A DNA stretch of 64,000 nt, from the NCBI RefSeq assembly GCF_947495715.1, contig NZ_CANLZU010000005.1, positions 1-64,000 of the forward strand, read 5' to 3'. The DNA is from an uncultured Oceanisphaera sp. Its GTDB lineage: Bacteria; Pseudomonadota; Gammaproteobacteria; Enterobacterales; Aeromonadaceae. Below the pieces are notes generated by a model. That model did not search any database. It had not been told where the DNA came from and was given only the letters and a program-made list of their open reading frames with translations. Shown here in pieces: positions 26,447 through 36,601 of this stretch (position 1 is its first letter; every line of letters starts with the position of its first letter). Position numbers and translations under genes: made by a program.

Positions 26447-27003
26447 CTACCTACTCCTTCAAAGCCGGATGAGATCAGGAGAAAAGCCTGGTCCCGCTCC
26501 GACAGATTTTTGACGGTCAGCGGCCAGGCAATGGCCAGGGCTGGATCGTCGACACGCAGTCCGGCCTCAAAGTCCGGCTCATACCCGGCCGAGTGGCAAT
26601 AGATTAATTCGACATTTGGCGTCAGGGTCTGAAATCCGTGGGCGAAACCGGCGGGGATCAGTAGCGCACTGTCCTCGTTGGCGTTCAGGATTTCGGCATG
26701 CCAGCGCAGAAAAGTGGGTGAGTCGGAACGTAGGTCTACCACCAGATCCCAGATGCGGCCGTGCAGGCAGCTGACCAGTTTCATTTCTTCATGGGGCGGG
26801 CGCTGATAGTGCAGGCCACGCACCGTACCCTCGTGCTGGGTCACGCTGTGGTTGATTTGGGTCACCGGGCCCTGCCAGCCGGCCTGTTGCAGTGCCGTCG
26901 GGCAGAACAGGCGGCTGAAGCGGCCCCGATCGTCTTCAAAGCGGCGGCGGGTCAGGCGCTTCAGGCCCGGCAGCGGCAACTCGGTCACGGTAAAGGTGCT
27001 CAT
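26443..27003 (-). CDS. RmlC-type keto-sugar nucleotide epimerase
   Basis: A cupin epimerase related to dTDP-4-dehydrorhamnose 3,5-epimerase. Visible are QHEGTVRGLHYQRPPHEEMK with the catalytic histidine in GLHYQ, IWDLVVDLRSDSPTF, IPAGFAHGFQTL and the C-terminal DDPALAIAWPL. The ATG at 27003 overlaps the rfbG stop (ATGA); longer upstream starts would lie within rfbG. In this operon it probably acts on CDP-4-keto-6-deoxyglucose, as a 3-, 5- or 3,5-epimerase. Base composition is GC-rich, unlike the next gene downstream. Confidence 0.85.
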   Translation of the reverse strand: MSTFTVTELPLPGLKRLTRRRFEDDRGRFSRLFCPTALQQAGWQGPVTQINHSVTQHEGTVRGLHYQRPPHEEMKLVSCLHGRIWDLVVDLRSDSPTFLRWHAEILNANEDSALLIPAGFAHGFQTLTPNVELIYCHSAGYEPDFEAGLRVDDPALAIAWPLTVKNLSERDQAFLLISSGFEGVGR

Positions 27004-28100
27004 AAGGGGGAGGCCTCTTGTGCTGGCGCTATCCAGGACCGGCCGCTGCGGCTGGCGGCGTCGAGATACTGTCGCAGTTGTTCCCGTGTTTGGGCCTGGC
27101 CGGTGGCGTAAAAGTGCCGGTACCAGCCTGCCGTCATTTCTAAGGCCTGCTCCAGGCTCCACACCGGCTGCCAGTTGAGTTCAGTGTGGGCGAGAGCGCA
27201 ATCGAGGTAGAGCAGTCGGGCTTCATGGGGCTGGGGAGCCGTGCCGGTGTGCCAGTCCAGCTCGGGCCAGTGTTGTTGCAGGCCGGTGAGCACCTGCTGC
27301 ACGGAGCGGTTATCGGTGAATGCCGGGCCGAAGTTCCAGGCTTGAGCCGCGCTGGCGTCGCCTTTTAGCAGACGCTGTCCCAGCAGTAGGTAACCGGACA
27401 GGCATTCCAGCACGTGTTGCCAGGGGCGGGTGGACTGGGGCGAGCGGATTTCCATCGGCTGGCTCTGGGCCAGGGCCCGGACCAGATCGGGGATCAGCCG
27501 GTCTTCGGCCCAGTCGCCGCCACCGATGACGTTGCCGGCCCGGGTGCTGGCGATTAGCAGCGATGTCTGGGGCGGCCCGAAGGAGCGGCGGTAACTGTCG
27601 ATCAGCAGCTCGCAGGCGGCCTTGGAAGCGCTGTAGGGATCATAGCCTCCCAAGGCGTCCGACTCCCGGTAGCCCCAGGCCCATTCCTGGTTCTGGTAGA
27701 CCTTGTCGGTGGTGATCATGACGGCGGCCCGAACGCTGCTTACTTGGCGGCAGGCGTCCAGTACATGGGCGCTGCCCATCAGGTTGCTGGACCAGGTGTC
27801 CAGCGGCGCCCGGTAGGAGCGCCGCACCAGGGGCTGGGCCGCCAGATGAAAGACCAGTTCCGGTTGCACTTGTTCGGCCAGGCGCAGCACCCCTTCGGCA
27901 TCGCGAATGTCGCCGCGCACATCGGTGGCGCTGGTGTTTAGCAGTTGCCAGTGGTTGGGGCTGGCTTCCGGATCCAGCGCCAGGCCGGTGACCTCGGCTC
28001 CCAGCTCGGTGAGCCAGGTGGTCAGCCAGCTGCCCTTGAAGCCGGTGTGGCCGGTGACCAGCACCCGTTTGCCTGCGTAAATATTGCCGAACTGGATCAT
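27000..28100 (-). CDS. rfbG: CDP-glucose 4,6-dehydratase
   Basis: Converts CDP-glucose to CDP-4-keto-6-deoxyglucose, the entry to CDP-deoxysugars. The extended SDR fold has [38 protein letters not shown], the active-site [13 protein letters not shown] (YxxxK) and [20 protein letters not shown]. The QPLVR and GGGDWA segments distinguish it from dTDP-glucose dehydratases. The ATG at 28100 overlaps the rfbF stop by ATGA. GC-rich composition. Confidence 0.93.
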   Translation of the reverse strand: MIQFGNIYAGKRVLVTGHTGFKGSWLTTWLTELGAEVTGLALDPEASPNHWQLLNTSATDVRGDIRDAEGVLRLAEQVQPELVFHLAAQPLVRRSYRAPLDTWSSNLMGSAHVLDACRQVSSVRAAVMITTDKVYQNQEWAWGYRESDALGGYDPYSASKAACELLIDSYRRSFGPPQTSLLIASTRAGNVIGGGDWAEDRLIPDLVRALAQSQPMEIRSPQSTRPWQHVLECLSGYLLLGQRLLKGDASAAQAWNFGPAFTDNRSVQQVLTGLQQHWPELDWHTGTAPQPHEARLLYLDCALAHTELNWQPVWSLEQALEMTAGWYRHFYATGQAQTREQLRQYLDAASRSGRSWIAPAQEASPL

Positions 28101-28867
28101 GCCCAGCACTTCCAGGGCGGGGTGCCGGTGGCCCACAGCTCTTCCAGCTGGTTCTTGTCCCGCAGTGTGTCCATGGCCTGCCAGAATCCAGCGTGGCGGT
28201 AGGACATCAGCTTGCCCTCATGGGCCAGCCGATCCAGTGGCTCGGCTTCCCAGCTGGTCATGTCGCCGGCGATATAGTCGATGACCTCGGGGTTGAGTAC
28301 AAAGTAGCCACCGTTGATCCAGGCGCCGTCACCTGCGGGTTTTTCCTGAAAGTTGTTGACCCGTTCCCCTTGCAAGTTAATCGCGCCGTAGCGGCCGGGG
28401 GGCTGAATGGCGGTGATGGTGGCGGGCTGACCGTGATTGTGATGAAAGTCGATCAGCGCACCGATGTCGATGTTGGACACGCCATCGCCATAGGTGAAAC
28501 AAAAGGGCTTGTTGCCCAGATGTTCCCGCACCCGCTTGAGGCGGCCGCCGGTTAGGGTGTGTTCGCCGGTATCGATCAGGGTGACCCGCCAGGGCTCGAC
28601 ATAACGGTGATGCACCTCCATGCTGTTTTTCGACATGTCGAAGGTGACGTCGGACATGTGTAGAAAATAGTTGGCGAAATATTCCTTGATCACATAGCCC
28701 TTGTAGCCACAGCAGATGATGAAGTCATTAATGCCGTGATGGGAGTACTGTTTCATGATGTGCCAGAGAATCGGCTTGCCGCCGATCTCAATCATCGGCT
28801 TTGGCTTGAGGTGGGTTTCTTCCGAAATTCGAGTGCCGAGTCCACCGGCGAGTATGACTGCTTTCAT
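28097..28867 (-). CDS. rfbF: Glucose-1-phosphate cytidylyltransferase
   Basis: Makes CDP-glucose from glucose-1-phosphate and CTP. The nucleotidyltransferase start [20 protein letters not shown] and [19 protein letters not shown], then [20 protein letters not shown] and [16 protein letters not shown] identify RfbF. It is 256 residues from the ATG at 28867, 17 bases after the stop of the upstream glycosyltransferase gene, so it is probably in the same transcript. Confidence 0.94.
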   Translation of the reverse strand: MKAVILAGGLGTRISEETHLKPKPMIEIGGKPILWHIMKQYSHHGINDFIICCGYKGYVIKEYFANYFLHMSDVTFDMSKNSMEVHHRYVEPWRVTLIDTGEHTLTGGRLKRVREHLGNKPFCFTYGDGVSNIDIGALIDFHHNHGQPATITAIQPPGRYGAINLQGERVNNFQEKPAGDGAWINGGYFVLNPEVIDYIAGDMTSWEAEPLDRLAHEGKLMSYRHAGFWQAMDTLRDKNQLEELWATGTPPWKCWA

Positions 28868-28884
28868 GTCTATCCGTTTGCTAA

Positions 28885-31800
28885 TCAATGAAGATGGAGG
28901 CCGTCATTTTCCAGTAGGCCCTGGGCGCCAAAGCGTTGTTCCAGCAGGCTCAGAATTTTGTTCTCAACGAAACGCTCCATTCTACTATCTCCGCGATAGA
29001 GCTGGGAAAAATTATCCAGATAGAAACGGTAGAACTCATATCTGCTTAAGTAGCTTTTGTTGCCAGAAAGCCGTTCGGATTGTGTGGAGTCTCGTTGCTC
29101 AAAATAACGGCGGTAGTAGCGGGCATTATCCAGGTAATGTATCCGGCCATGCCACAACAGGTGGCTGATGAGCACATGGTCTGCGGAAATGGTCTGGCGC
29201 ATTTCGTAACCATCTAATGCATTACGGCGAAATAGAGAATGGACAATAGTGCAGTTGGTTAATTGTTGTACTGAACGTAAATATCTAACCAGAGGATTAC
29301 CGTCTGAAAAGTCATAGATCGCCTCTTTGACCAAGCCTAAACACTTGTCATTGAGCATGGCATAAGGTTGGCCCAGCACCATGGCAACCTGAGGATGTTG
29401 CTCAAGTACGGATACAGCGGAGCCAAGGTAATCATCCGAGATAAAATCATGCCCGCCTAACCACATAAAATACTGGGAACGGGACAGGTTGAGAGCGGCC
29501 TTAAAGTTTTCATTAGCTCCCAGGTTTTGGTGTTGTTGCAGCAGGGTAAAGCGCGGATCATCACCGATGAGCTCAAGGCACAGTGCGATGCTGTTGTCGG
29601 TGGAGGCATTGTCGATGATTAGAAAATGAACATCATCAAGGTTCTGGCGCTTCAGGGAAGTCAGCGTTTCTGTCAGATAGTCAGCTTCATTATAGATAGG
29701 GACGCCAACGCAAACCTGGCTGTGGGCATGGGGGTAGCGTCCAGCCTTAAGTACTTTGACGATACTCAGTTCAGGTTCATCATTGTGTTGAGGCGAATTG
29801 TCATTTTTGGTCGTCTGCTGTAACGGGGACTCATCGTTATCGCGATTGATTAAGTCGGATGTCATTTTTTCTTCCGGGCTCAGGCTGTTCAGGTAATCTT
29901 CCGCGAGTTGTTGATCTGCGCCTTTTAATAACACGTAAGCAAAGTTAAATGACTGGTATACCGCATGCAGAAGAAAAGCCAGCTTCAGACGCTGATTGTG
30001 GTCGAAGTTGGATAACCTGTTTTCACTGGGGACGAATACAGCATCGGCAAACAGAAGATCACTGTCGCCATTCGAATCAGCATTCACACACTGCTTGTTG
30101 GTCAGCCGATGAAAATGGTAACCGAGTTCAGCCATCCGTTGGCGGCAGACGTTCAGTTCCGGCTGTTCTTGATGACTTTCGATGAAGTTGACTCGGATCT
30201 GGATTATCAACGGTTGGACCAGGGATTTGGCTCCGTGCTCTAGAATTGAATGGATATTATGCATATTGTCCAATACCAGCCATTCCAGCTGTCCCAGCCC
30301 CTCGATGCTATCGAGCCTGAGAGTATTGATCGGCAGTTCCGTCAATAATTCACATCCAGCGCTCAGGCTCTCGGGTATCAGCTCTGTAGGCAACGGGGGC
30401 AGAGTTCCGGTATTGATTGAATCCAGCGTGACATAGAGGGTGGCGGTGTCACCATCGCCCAGTATGGTCATGGGATAATGATGAAATTCGCCGGTGTACT
30501 GAAGTTGCTGAGCATTGGCAATACGATTACCCGGATCTAGGCAAATAGTGGCCAACGCCCCCAGTTTGTGCAGGCCGGCAAACTTGACCGAGCTGCTTAA
30601 TGTGCCACCATTGTCGAGGGTAATAATTTTCCCATTGAAGCTGAAATGAAAACCATTGGTCTTCGTTTCTTCCTGCGAAAGAGCTGGCAGCTGAATTATG
30701 ACTGGTTCGGCATCGTCTTTAAACTGTGGATTACCCTCAGTGTCCAGTGTCAGGGCTGCAGGAGTTTTCCCTTCACAATGACGCTGCCATATAGCACGTA
30801 TGGCGTTACTGAAATTACGAGCAAAGCGAGGGGCATCGCAAACCGGCGATTCGAGTAAAGCACTTCTTAAATGAGTGCGAATATTCGCTAGGTTATCGAG
30901 GTCACTGGCAAGATTTACTACAATATCGTGATATTGCTCCCAGTCCTCGGCTACCAATTGCGATAGACCGACATTGGTCAGGTGAGTTGCGGAGTGGCGG
31001 CCGGCAAAGGTAGGTCCGGGCAAGGTAACTACGGGTACGCCCATAAACAGGGCTTCACAGGTGGTTAAACCTCCGGAGTAAGGCCATGGATCCAGAGCTA
31101 TATCGACCCGATTATAGGCTTTTAACAGCATATCATGTGGGGAGGGGCCTTCTATCTGTATCCGGTATGCTGCAATTCCTTGTTGTTCAAGAAAAGCCTG
31201 GGTCTGTTGACGCAAGACATCGCTGCCGAATTGCAGGCCTTTCAGAAAAAGTCGGGCATTAGGCAGTGAATGCAAAATTTTTGCCCACTGGCCGAGTATA
31301 ACTTCATTGATTTTTGTCGGGTTGTTAAAACAACCCAACGTAATATAACCGATATATTTTGCAGGTGGCGGCGTAATGTCCGGTGAATAAAGGGGCGGAT
31401 TGTAGCAGATGTAGTCATCCGGCATCCGGATTAGTTTTTCGGTATAAAAATCATCTGTATGGGGTGGCGTTTCTATATTATCGCTGATCAAGTAATCAAT
31501 GGCAGAAACACCGGTGGTGTTGATTAATCCCCCCACCCATTTAACCAGTAGCGGAGCCGGGCGGTGCACCATAGTCCGCATCCGGCTGCCTGAGTTGTGA
31601 CCGCAGAGATCAATCAGAATATCAATGTTATCTTTTCGGATTTGAGAGATGAAGTCGGTATCATTAAGGTGAATAATACTCATCCATTGTTCGGCCGTTT
31701 TTTTGATTCTATTGGTAATCGAATCCTGGGCGGTATTGGTACTGTACAGGTATAACTCTATTTCGTGGTGCGATAACTGTTCTAGCACCGAGGTGATCAT

Positions 31801-32571
31801 TTGACCCACTGGATGGGCTCTGAAACCGTCGGAAAACATGCCGATCCTCAGCCGTTTACTGAAGTTTTTATCATTGGTATGAGATGAGTCTCTTACTAAA
31901 TTTGTTGCATAACGCTGCTGCCATTCTTTGGCCGCGATAAAGATATCTTCACTGCTGTATTCGGGATGGTAATGTAATGCAGTCAGGTAATTGGAATACG
32001 TCATGTCATCGGCGCCAGCACACTCCATGGCCTTGTAGTAGTAACCGATCGCCTTGTCCAGTTGCCCCAAATTACGCCATAAATTGCCAGCGTTATTCCA
32101 GAAGCTGGGATCGTCTGGGCGCTGTTTTACCAAGGTTTCAAAGATATCCGCCGCTTCGTCATACCGGTAGAGTTCAGACAATATCAATGCTTTTTGTTCA
32201 AGAGCATTCAGGTCATCGGGAGCCTGAGCCAGATTAAATTCGGCATGTTGCAGTGCTTCCTGATAATGACTGCATTGAAACAGCATGGTGGCCAGCAGTT
32301 TGTGAGCTGCTTTATGTTCAGGAGACGACGCCAGTACCGTTTCCAGTTTTTTTTTGGCCTCATCGCTCTTACCCAAGCCGTGTAATGCCTGAGCAAACAG
32401 ATAGTGAAGCTCGGCGTGATGGTTTTCTGTGTTTAAGTGTTGCTCTAACAGGTTAGCTGCTTTCTGGTATTCGGAGCTAGCCAGCAGCCGTCTGGCATTG
32501 TCCAGTTGCGCATCGAGCCAGCGTGATGGAGTGGGGAAGCGCGAAGACGTTCTCTGTTGGCGTTGGCTCAT
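28885..32571 (-). CDS. TPR - GT41 (SPINDLY/OGT-like) - GT2 fusion glycosyltransferase
   Basis: A 1228-residue putative protein glycosyltransferase. Residues about 20-225 are TPR repeats ([52 protein letters not shown]). Residues about 235-610 match GT41: [65 protein letters not shown] and [14 protein letters not shown]. Residues 610-940 are unassigned. Residues about 945-1228 are a GT2 domain ([41 protein letters not shown]). The ATG at 32571 follows AGGA at eight bases. It is cytoplasmic (no signal) and divergent from the flagellin gene, so flagellin is the obvious acceptor; that is inference. Confidence 0.85.
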   Translation of the reverse strand: MSQRQQRTSSRFPTPSRWLDAQLDNARRLLASSEYQKAANLLEQHLNTENHHAELHYLFAQALHGLGKSDEAKKKLETVLASSPEHKAAHKLLATMLFQCSHYQEALQHAEFNLAQAPDDLNALEQKALILSELYRYDEAADIFETLVKQRPDDPSFWNNAGNLWRNLGQLDKAIGYYYKAMECAGADDMTYSNYLTALHYHPEYSSEDIFIAAKEWQQRYATNLVRDSSHTNDKNFSKRLRIGMFSDGFRAHPVGQMITSVLEQLSHHEIELYLYSTNTAQDSITNRIKKTAEQWMSIIHLNDTDFISQIRKDNIDILIDLCGHNSGSRMRTMVHRPAPLLVKWVGGLINTTGVSAIDYLISDNIETPPHTDDFYTEKLIRMPDDYICYNPPLYSPDITPPPAKYIGYITLGCFNNPTKINEVILGQWAKILHSLPNARLFLKGLQFGSDVLRQQTQAFLEQQGIAAYRIQIEGPSPHDMLLKAYNRVDIALDPWPYSGGLTTCEALFMGVPVVTLPGPTFAGRHSATHLTNVGLSQLVAEDWEQYHDIVVNLASDLDNLANIRTHLRSALLESPVCDAPRFARNFSNAIRAIWQRHCEGKTPAALTLDTEGNPQFKDDAEPVIIQLPALSQEETKTNGFHFSFNGKIITLDNGGTLSSSVKFAGLHKLGALATICLDPGNRIANAQQLQYTGEFHHYPMTILGDGDTATLYVTLDSINTGTLPPLPTELIPESLSAGCELLTELPINTLRLDSIEGLGQLEWLVLDNMHNIHSILEHGAKSLVQPLIIQIRVNFIESHQEQPELNVCRQRMAELGYHFHRLTNKQCVNADSNGDSDLLFADAVFVPSENRLSNFDHNQRLKLAFLLHAVYQSFNFAYVLLKGADQQLAEDYLNSLSPEEKMTSDLINRDNDESPLQQTTKNDNSPQHNDEPELSIVKVLKAGRYPHAHSQVCVGVPIYNEADYLTETLTSLKRQNLDDVHFLIIDNASTDNSIALCLELIGDDPRFTLLQQHQNLGANENFKAALNLSRSQYFMWLGGHDFISDDYLGSAVSVLEQHPQVAMVLGQPYAMLNDKCLGLVKEAIYDFSDGNPLVRYLRSVQQLTNCTIVHSLFRRNALDGYEMRQTISADHVLISHLLWHGRIHYLDNARYYRRYFEQRDSTQSERLSGNKSYLSRYEFYRFYLDNFSQLYRGDSRMERFVENKILSLLEQRFGAQGLLENDGLHLH

Positions 32572-32680
32572 GCAGGATCCTGAAAGTAGCAAAATTAGGT
32601 GACAGATAGTAGGGACATTGGGGCCCCTTGCGCAACCTCTGACAGTGGTTTGATACCGGATAAGAATTGTTATTTTTTAC

Positions 32681-32707
32681 TCAAGCTTTCTCAGGTGAAG
32701 CCGATAA
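32681..32707 (+). promoter_or_regulatory. Upstream sigma-28 promoter of the flagellin gene
   Basis: TCAAGCTT-N11-GCCGATAA has a perfect -10 and 6/8 at -35 with exact spacing. It precedes the consensus promoter at 32754-32780 by 73 bases. Confidence 0.55.
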
Positions 32708-32753
32708 CGTTTGTAATGGGCTGGCGGCTGAGTTCAAGCGGGTTAAAAAAATC

Positions 32754-32780
32754 TAAAGTTGCTGAATCCGTCGCCGATAA
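32754..32780 (+). promoter_or_regulatory. Main sigma-28 (FliA) promoter of the flagellin gene
   Basis: TAAAGTTG-N11-GCCGATAA differs from the FliA consensus at one base only. It gives a leader of roughly 50 bases before the flagellin ATG at 32839, which has GGAGAG upstream. Confidence 0.93.
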
Positions 32781-32838
32781 CCCACTCATCAAAGCAACAC
32801 CGGCATGACGCCGGAAAAACCTCAACGGAGAGTTTATT

Positions 32839-34326
32839 ATGGCGATTACAGTCAACACCAATGTCACCGGCATGACCGCCCAGCGTAACCTGAATGTTTC
32901 CAGCAACGCCTTGGCCACTTCAATGGAACGCCTGGCTACCGGTAGCCGTATCAACTCCGCCAAGGACGATGCCGCCGGTCTGCAAATCTCCAACCGACTG
33001 AACTCTCAGGTTCGCGGCTTGGGTGTGGCGATGAAAAACGCCAGCGATGGCATCTCCATTGCGCAAACCGCCGAAGGCGCTATGAACGAGTCCACCAATA
33101 TCCTGCAGCGGATGCGTGATCTGTCATTGCAATCCGCCAACGGCACCAACTCTGCGGATGATCGCAAAGCGATTCAGAAAGAAGTCTCTGCATTGAAAAA
33201 CGAGCTGACCCGTATCGCAGAAACCACCTCTTTCGGTGGTCAGAACCTGATTGACGGTACCTTTGGTAGCCGTACCCTGCAGGTTGGCGCTAACTCTAAT
33301 GAAACCATCGATTTGGCACTGAAAGACGTGTCTGCCGATGCCATAGGCTCTAATCGTCTGACCCTGGCCGCCAGTGCGGCACAGACTGCTGGTGGTTTGG
33401 GTGGTGCCATTGCTGCAACTAACACCGTAGCGACCGGTGCATCCTCTGCTAACGGTATCACAGCAGAAACCCTGACCATCAATGGTGCCAAGACCGATAC
33501 CGCTGCAGTGACCGGTGGTGACACTGCCAAGGCGATTGCCGGTGCCATCAACTCCAAGTCATATAATACCGGTGTGACAGCAGAGGCTCGCACCGAAGTC
33601 AAGATGAACACATTGTCTGCTGCCGGTCAGATCAGCTTCGAGCTGAACGGTGCTTCCATTGCCGCCAACGTGGACGATACCGGTGACTTGTCCTCCTTGG
33701 CCGACGCTATCAACGCTAAAGCGTCCGAGAGCGGTGTCAAGGCCAGCGTAGATGGCGGTGAGCTGACCCTGGTTAGTGATACCGGCGAAAATATCGATAT
33801 CAAGGATTTTACCGGCGCTAATGTGAATGTTCAGGGCAAGGACATGGATGGTAATAACGCCGGTGCTGGAATAACACTGACCAACGGTGGCACTGACTCG
33901 ACCACGGTTTCTGGCGCTATTCGTCTGAACTCCACCGAGTCATTTGCGATTAAAGGTGCTGTCGCCGATGCGACGCTGAACGTTACCTCCACTGCCGAGT
34001 TCTCAACTTTGTCTGCTGTATCCGATGTTGACCTGTCCACTCAGTCAGGTGCTCAGTCTGCTATCGCGATTCTTGACGGTGCCATCGGCATGATCGATTC
34101 CCAGCGTTCCGATCTGGGTGCCATGCAAAACCGGTTGAACAGCACCATCAATAACCTGGCCAACACCCGTGAAAACGCGGCGGCCGGTATGTCTCGCATC
34201 AAGGACGTGGATTTCGCCCAGGAAACTGTGAACCTGACCAAGCAGCAGATTCTGCAGCAGGCCGGTACTTCCATTCTGGCGCAGGCCAAGCAGATCCCAC
34301 AGGCGGCGCTGTCCTTGTTGGGCTAA
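32839..34326 (+). CDS. fliC: Flagellin
   Basis: Filament subunit. The conserved D0/D1 ends are clear: [20 protein letters not shown], then [20 protein letters not shown] at the N-terminus, and [20 protein letters not shown] with [14 protein letters not shown] at the C-terminus. Residues about 170-395 are a variable outer domain rich in Thr, Ser and Ala with two flagellin-IN-type motifs ([14 protein letters not shown] is in one). At 495 residues it is longer than the usual 375-380 of vibrio polar flagellins. No cysteine. It is the only flagellin gene in the window and lies divergent from the fusion glycosyltransferase. Confidence 0.95.
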   Translation: MAITVNTNVTGMTAQRNLNVSSNALATSMERLATGSRINSAKDDAAGLQISNRLNSQVRGLGVAMKNASDGISIAQTAEGAMNESTNILQRMRDLSLQSANGTNSADDRKAIQKEVSALKNELTRIAETTSFGGQNLIDGTFGSRTLQVGANSNETIDLALKDVSADAIGSNRLTLAASAAQTAGGLGGAIAATNTVATGASSANGITAETLTINGAKTDTAAVTGGDTAKAIAGAINSKSYNTGVTAEARTEVKMNTLSAAGQISFELNGASIAANVDDTGDLSSLADAINAKASESGVKASVDGGELTLVSDTGENIDIKDFTGANVNVQGKDMDGNNAGAGITLTNGGTDSTTVSGAIRLNSTESFAIKGAVADATLNVTSTAEFSTLSAVSDVDLSTQSGAQSAIAILDGAIGMIDSQRSDLGAMQNRLNSTINNLANTRENAAAGMSRIKDVDFAQETVNLTKQQILQQAGTSILAQAKQIPQAALSLLG

Positions 34327-34354
34327 ATAAGTGGGCTAATGGCTCAAAATTGCC

Positions 34355-34378
34355 ACCGGGGGCATGCCCCCGGTTTTT
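34355..34378 (+). terminator. Flagellin terminator
   Basis: ACCGGGGGCATGCCCCCGGT is a perfect self-complementary stem followed by TTTTT, 28 bases after the flagellin stop. Confidence 0.9.
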
Positions 34379-34380
34379 CG

Positions 34381-34443
34381 CTGTTTAGCTTAGTGTTTTG
34401 AGTATCAACCCTTCCTTAAAACTCAAGCTGTTAAGCTAAACAG
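34381..34443. repeat. Nested inverted repeat between flagellin and flaG
   Basis: CTGTTTAGCTTA (34381-34392) pairs perfectly with TAAGCTAAACAG (34432-34443), and TTGAGT pairs with ACTCAA inside it. It has no T run, so it is not a standard terminator and may be an operator, mRNA structure or attenuator before flaG. Confidence 0.7.
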
Positions 34444-34495
34444 CGGCTTCATCAAGATGAATGTGTACTGGCTGCAAAGGCCCAAGGACATGACG

Positions 34496-34870
34496 ATGGA
34501 TACTCTTCCCTTAACGCAAAAAATACCTGTGCTGACTTCAGACGCTGGCCAAAAGCCTCAGGCTACCACCCAACCGGCGGGCAGTGAAGCCACGCAAACA
34601 CCCCAGGCGGTGCAGGCGGCAGGCAAGCCCGTAGCTTCAGAGCTTTCTACCGAGCAACTGGAAGAAATGGCCGGTCAAATGGAGTCTTTTATCGGTAGCT
34701 TCAACCGGGGGCTCAAGTTCAGAGTGGATGAAGACTCGGGGCGTAATGTGGTGACGGTGGTAGATAATAAAAGTGGTGATATCATTCGCCAGATCCCGTC
34801 CGAAGAACTGCTGGATGTGATCACCCGGCTGGCAGAAGCCTCCGGCGGGTTAATCGACACCAAGGCATAG
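34496..34870 (+). CDS. flaG: Flagellar protein FlaG
   Basis: FlaG influences filament length in polar flagellates. The last 70 residues hold the FlaG domain (NRGLKFRVDEDSGRNVVTVV, SGDIIRQIPSEELLDVITRL); the first 50 are Gln/Thr/Ala-rich and disordered. The ATG at 34496 has AAGGA at seven bases; in-frame ATGs at 34457 and 34490 are less well placed. Length 124. It begins the flaG-fliD-fliT-fliS group. Confidence 0.87.
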   Translation: MDTLPLTQKIPVLTSDAGQKPQATTQPAGSEATQTPQAVQAAGKPVASELSTEQLEEMAGQMESFIGSFNRGLKFRVDEDSGRNVVTVVDNKSGDIIRQIPSEELLDVITRLAEASGGLIDTKA

Positions 34871-34881
34871 GAGACAGCACA

Positions 34882-36285
34882 GTGGCCGGCATAAAATTAC
34901 CCGGGGTAGGCTCCGGCTTTCCGATTCAGAGCTTTGTGGACGCCACCGTAGCCGGTGAGCGGGCCCCGAAAGAGAAGATGTTAGCCCGCCAGGCTAATGA
35001 TATTAACGTGCAGCTGTCTTCTTATGGCTCACTGAAAGGGGTACTCAGCGAGTTTCAAGACGCACTTAAAACGCTGGGTGAAGAAGAGGCCTTTCAAAAA
35101 CGATCTACCAGTTTTACCAACAGTGGTTTTGCCAGCGCGACCGCCGATAAAACCGCGGTGGCCGGTAGCTATACCTTGGTAGTGAAAGAGCTGGCAGAAG
35201 CCCACAAGCTGGGCACCGCGGCCATCCCCAAGGCGGACGCGGAGAAAAAGCTGGGCTCGGGCACCCTGACGCTGGGCGTGGGCGACGAGTCGTTTACGGT
35301 GGCTGTCGATAAAGAAAAAAGCACCTTGGCCGAAGTCGCCGAGGCGGTGAACAACTCGGAAGATAACAAGGGCGTACGCGCCACCGTGGTCACCGACGAC
35401 ACCGGTTCACGCCTGGTCTTTTTTGCCGATAAAACCGGCACCGAAAGTCAGATTACCGTGTCGGCCACCGGTAATGCAGATGGCGAAGGTGGGGCCGATC
35501 TCGCGACGCTGGATGATGCTCTGACCACGGTGCAGGCTGCCAAAGACGCGGTGGTGACCATAGACGGTGCCACCGTCACCAGTCAGACCAACGAGATAGA
35601 AAATGCCATTCAGGGCGTGACCCTGGATCTGAAAAAAATCAATGATGCACCGGACGGAGAAAAGCCCGATACCAAGCTGACCATCGGTTACGACAAGAAA
35701 ACGGTAGAAAGTAACCTCAAGGGATTCGTGACGGCGTTCAACAAGGTGATGGGAACCATCAACCAGCTTACTGCTTATGATGCAGAAACCGAGCGGGCCG
35801 GTCCGTTGAACGGCGACGGCAGCACGCGCAATTTAACGTCACAAATTCGCAACATGCTGAGCGAGCCGATAGAAGGCGCGGTTGCCCCCATCAAGACCCT
35901 GACCGACCTGGGCATTACCAGCAAACAGGACGGCACCATAGAGCTGGATGACGACATTCTTAAAAAGCAGGTAGAAGATAACTTCGAACGCATTGGTTTG
36001 CTGTTTGCTTCCGAAAAAGGAGTGTCCAACAAGCTGGACGAGATGCTGGAAAGTTTCGTCGGTAAGGAAGGTGTGTTAACCGAACGCGATAAATCGTTGA
36101 ACGAGCAAATGGCAAAGCTCGATAAAGACGCTGTTGACTTCGAGCTTTATATGGAAAAGTTTGAAGAGCGTACCTATAAGCAATTTACCAGCATGGATAT
36201 TATGGTTGCACAGCTGAACCAACAGCTTAGTGCGGTCACATCCGCTTTTGCCAATATGCCTGACTTTAGTGGTGGCAAGCAGTGA
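34882..36285 (+). CDS. fliD: Filament cap protein FliD (HAP2)
   Basis: FliD caps the filament and folds incoming flagellin. It starts at GTG and begins with AGIKLPGVGSGFPIQSFVDATV, the FliD N-terminus; a flagellin-IN-like segment (TDDTGSRLVFFADKTGTESQ) is central, and TLGIT-type LTDLGITSKQDGTIELDDD plus the coiled-coil C-terminus (FEERTYKQFTSMDIMVAQLN) follow. Length 467. It overlaps fliT by four bases (GTGA). Confidence 0.93.
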   Translation: MAGIKLPGVGSGFPIQSFVDATVAGERAPKEKMLARQANDINVQLSSYGSLKGVLSEFQDALKTLGEEEAFQKRSTSFTNSGFASATADKTAVAGSYTLVVKELAEAHKLGTAAIPKADAEKKLGSGTLTLGVGDESFTVAVDKEKSTLAEVAEAVNNSEDNKGVRATVVTDDTGSRLVFFADKTGTESQITVSATGNADGEGGADLATLDDALTTVQAAKDAVVTIDGATVTSQTNEIENAIQGVTLDLKKINDAPDGEKPDTKLTIGYDKKTVESNLKGFVTAFNKVMGTINQLTAYDAETERAGPLNGDGSTRNLTSQIRNMLSEPIEGAVAPIKTLTDLGITSKQDGTIELDDDILKKQVEDNFERIGLLFASEKGVSNKLDEMLESFVGKEGVLTERDKSLNEQMAKLDKDAVDFELYMEKFEERTYKQFTSMDIMVAQLNQQLSAVTSAFANMPDFSGGKQ

Positions 36286-36581
36286 CGACAGCGTTTGAAC
36301 AATTGGCAGAGCTGGATCGAGATTTGCTTATCGCGTTGGCGCACTCAGAGCAGCTGGATGAACACTGGCTGTCAGAGCAACTGGACGAGCGCGCTACCTT
36401 GTTACAGGCTGTTATTAAGCAGGCTGATGTAACACCACAGCAGTCGAGCGAACTGATTGCTCGCTCTCGAAAGTTAAAAGAAGCCGCCGAGCAACTGCAA
36501 CAACGGCTCGGCGAGCAGCTTAAAAAAATGCAAAAAGGCCGGCGCTCGATGCAGGCCTATCAATCTGTTAAACGTAATTAG
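36282..36581 (+). CDS. fliT: FliT-like flagellar export chaperone (FlaI)
   Basis: A 99-residue, wholly helical charged protein between fliD and fliS, the place of FliT/FlaI in vibrios, where FliT is the chaperone of FliD. Motifs are weak (FEQLAELDRDLLIALAHSEQ, RSRKLKEAAEQLQQRLGEQL), so the name leans on position. Start is GTG, overlapping the fliD stop. Confidence 0.7.
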   Translation: MTTAFEQLAELDRDLLIALAHSEQLDEHWLSEQLDERATLLQAVIKQADVTPQQSSELIARSRKLKEAAEQLQQRLGEQLKKMQKGRRSMQAYQSVKRN

Positions 36582-36601
36582 ACGTAATTTAGGAGTAACT
36601 C

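Noticed and set aside
19370..32571. Island carried by an insertion sequence or phage
   Set aside because: No transposase, integrase, tRNA or attachment-site repeat is seen at its ends; homologous exchange through ugd fits better.
32650..32670. Possible FNR box TTGATACCGGATAA before flagellin
   Set aside because: Only the left half fits TTGAT; the right half is not ATCAA.
34457..34495. Earlier ATG for flaG
   Set aside because: The ATG at 34496 has AAGGA at seven bases, whereas 34457 has no site and 34490 is one base from it.
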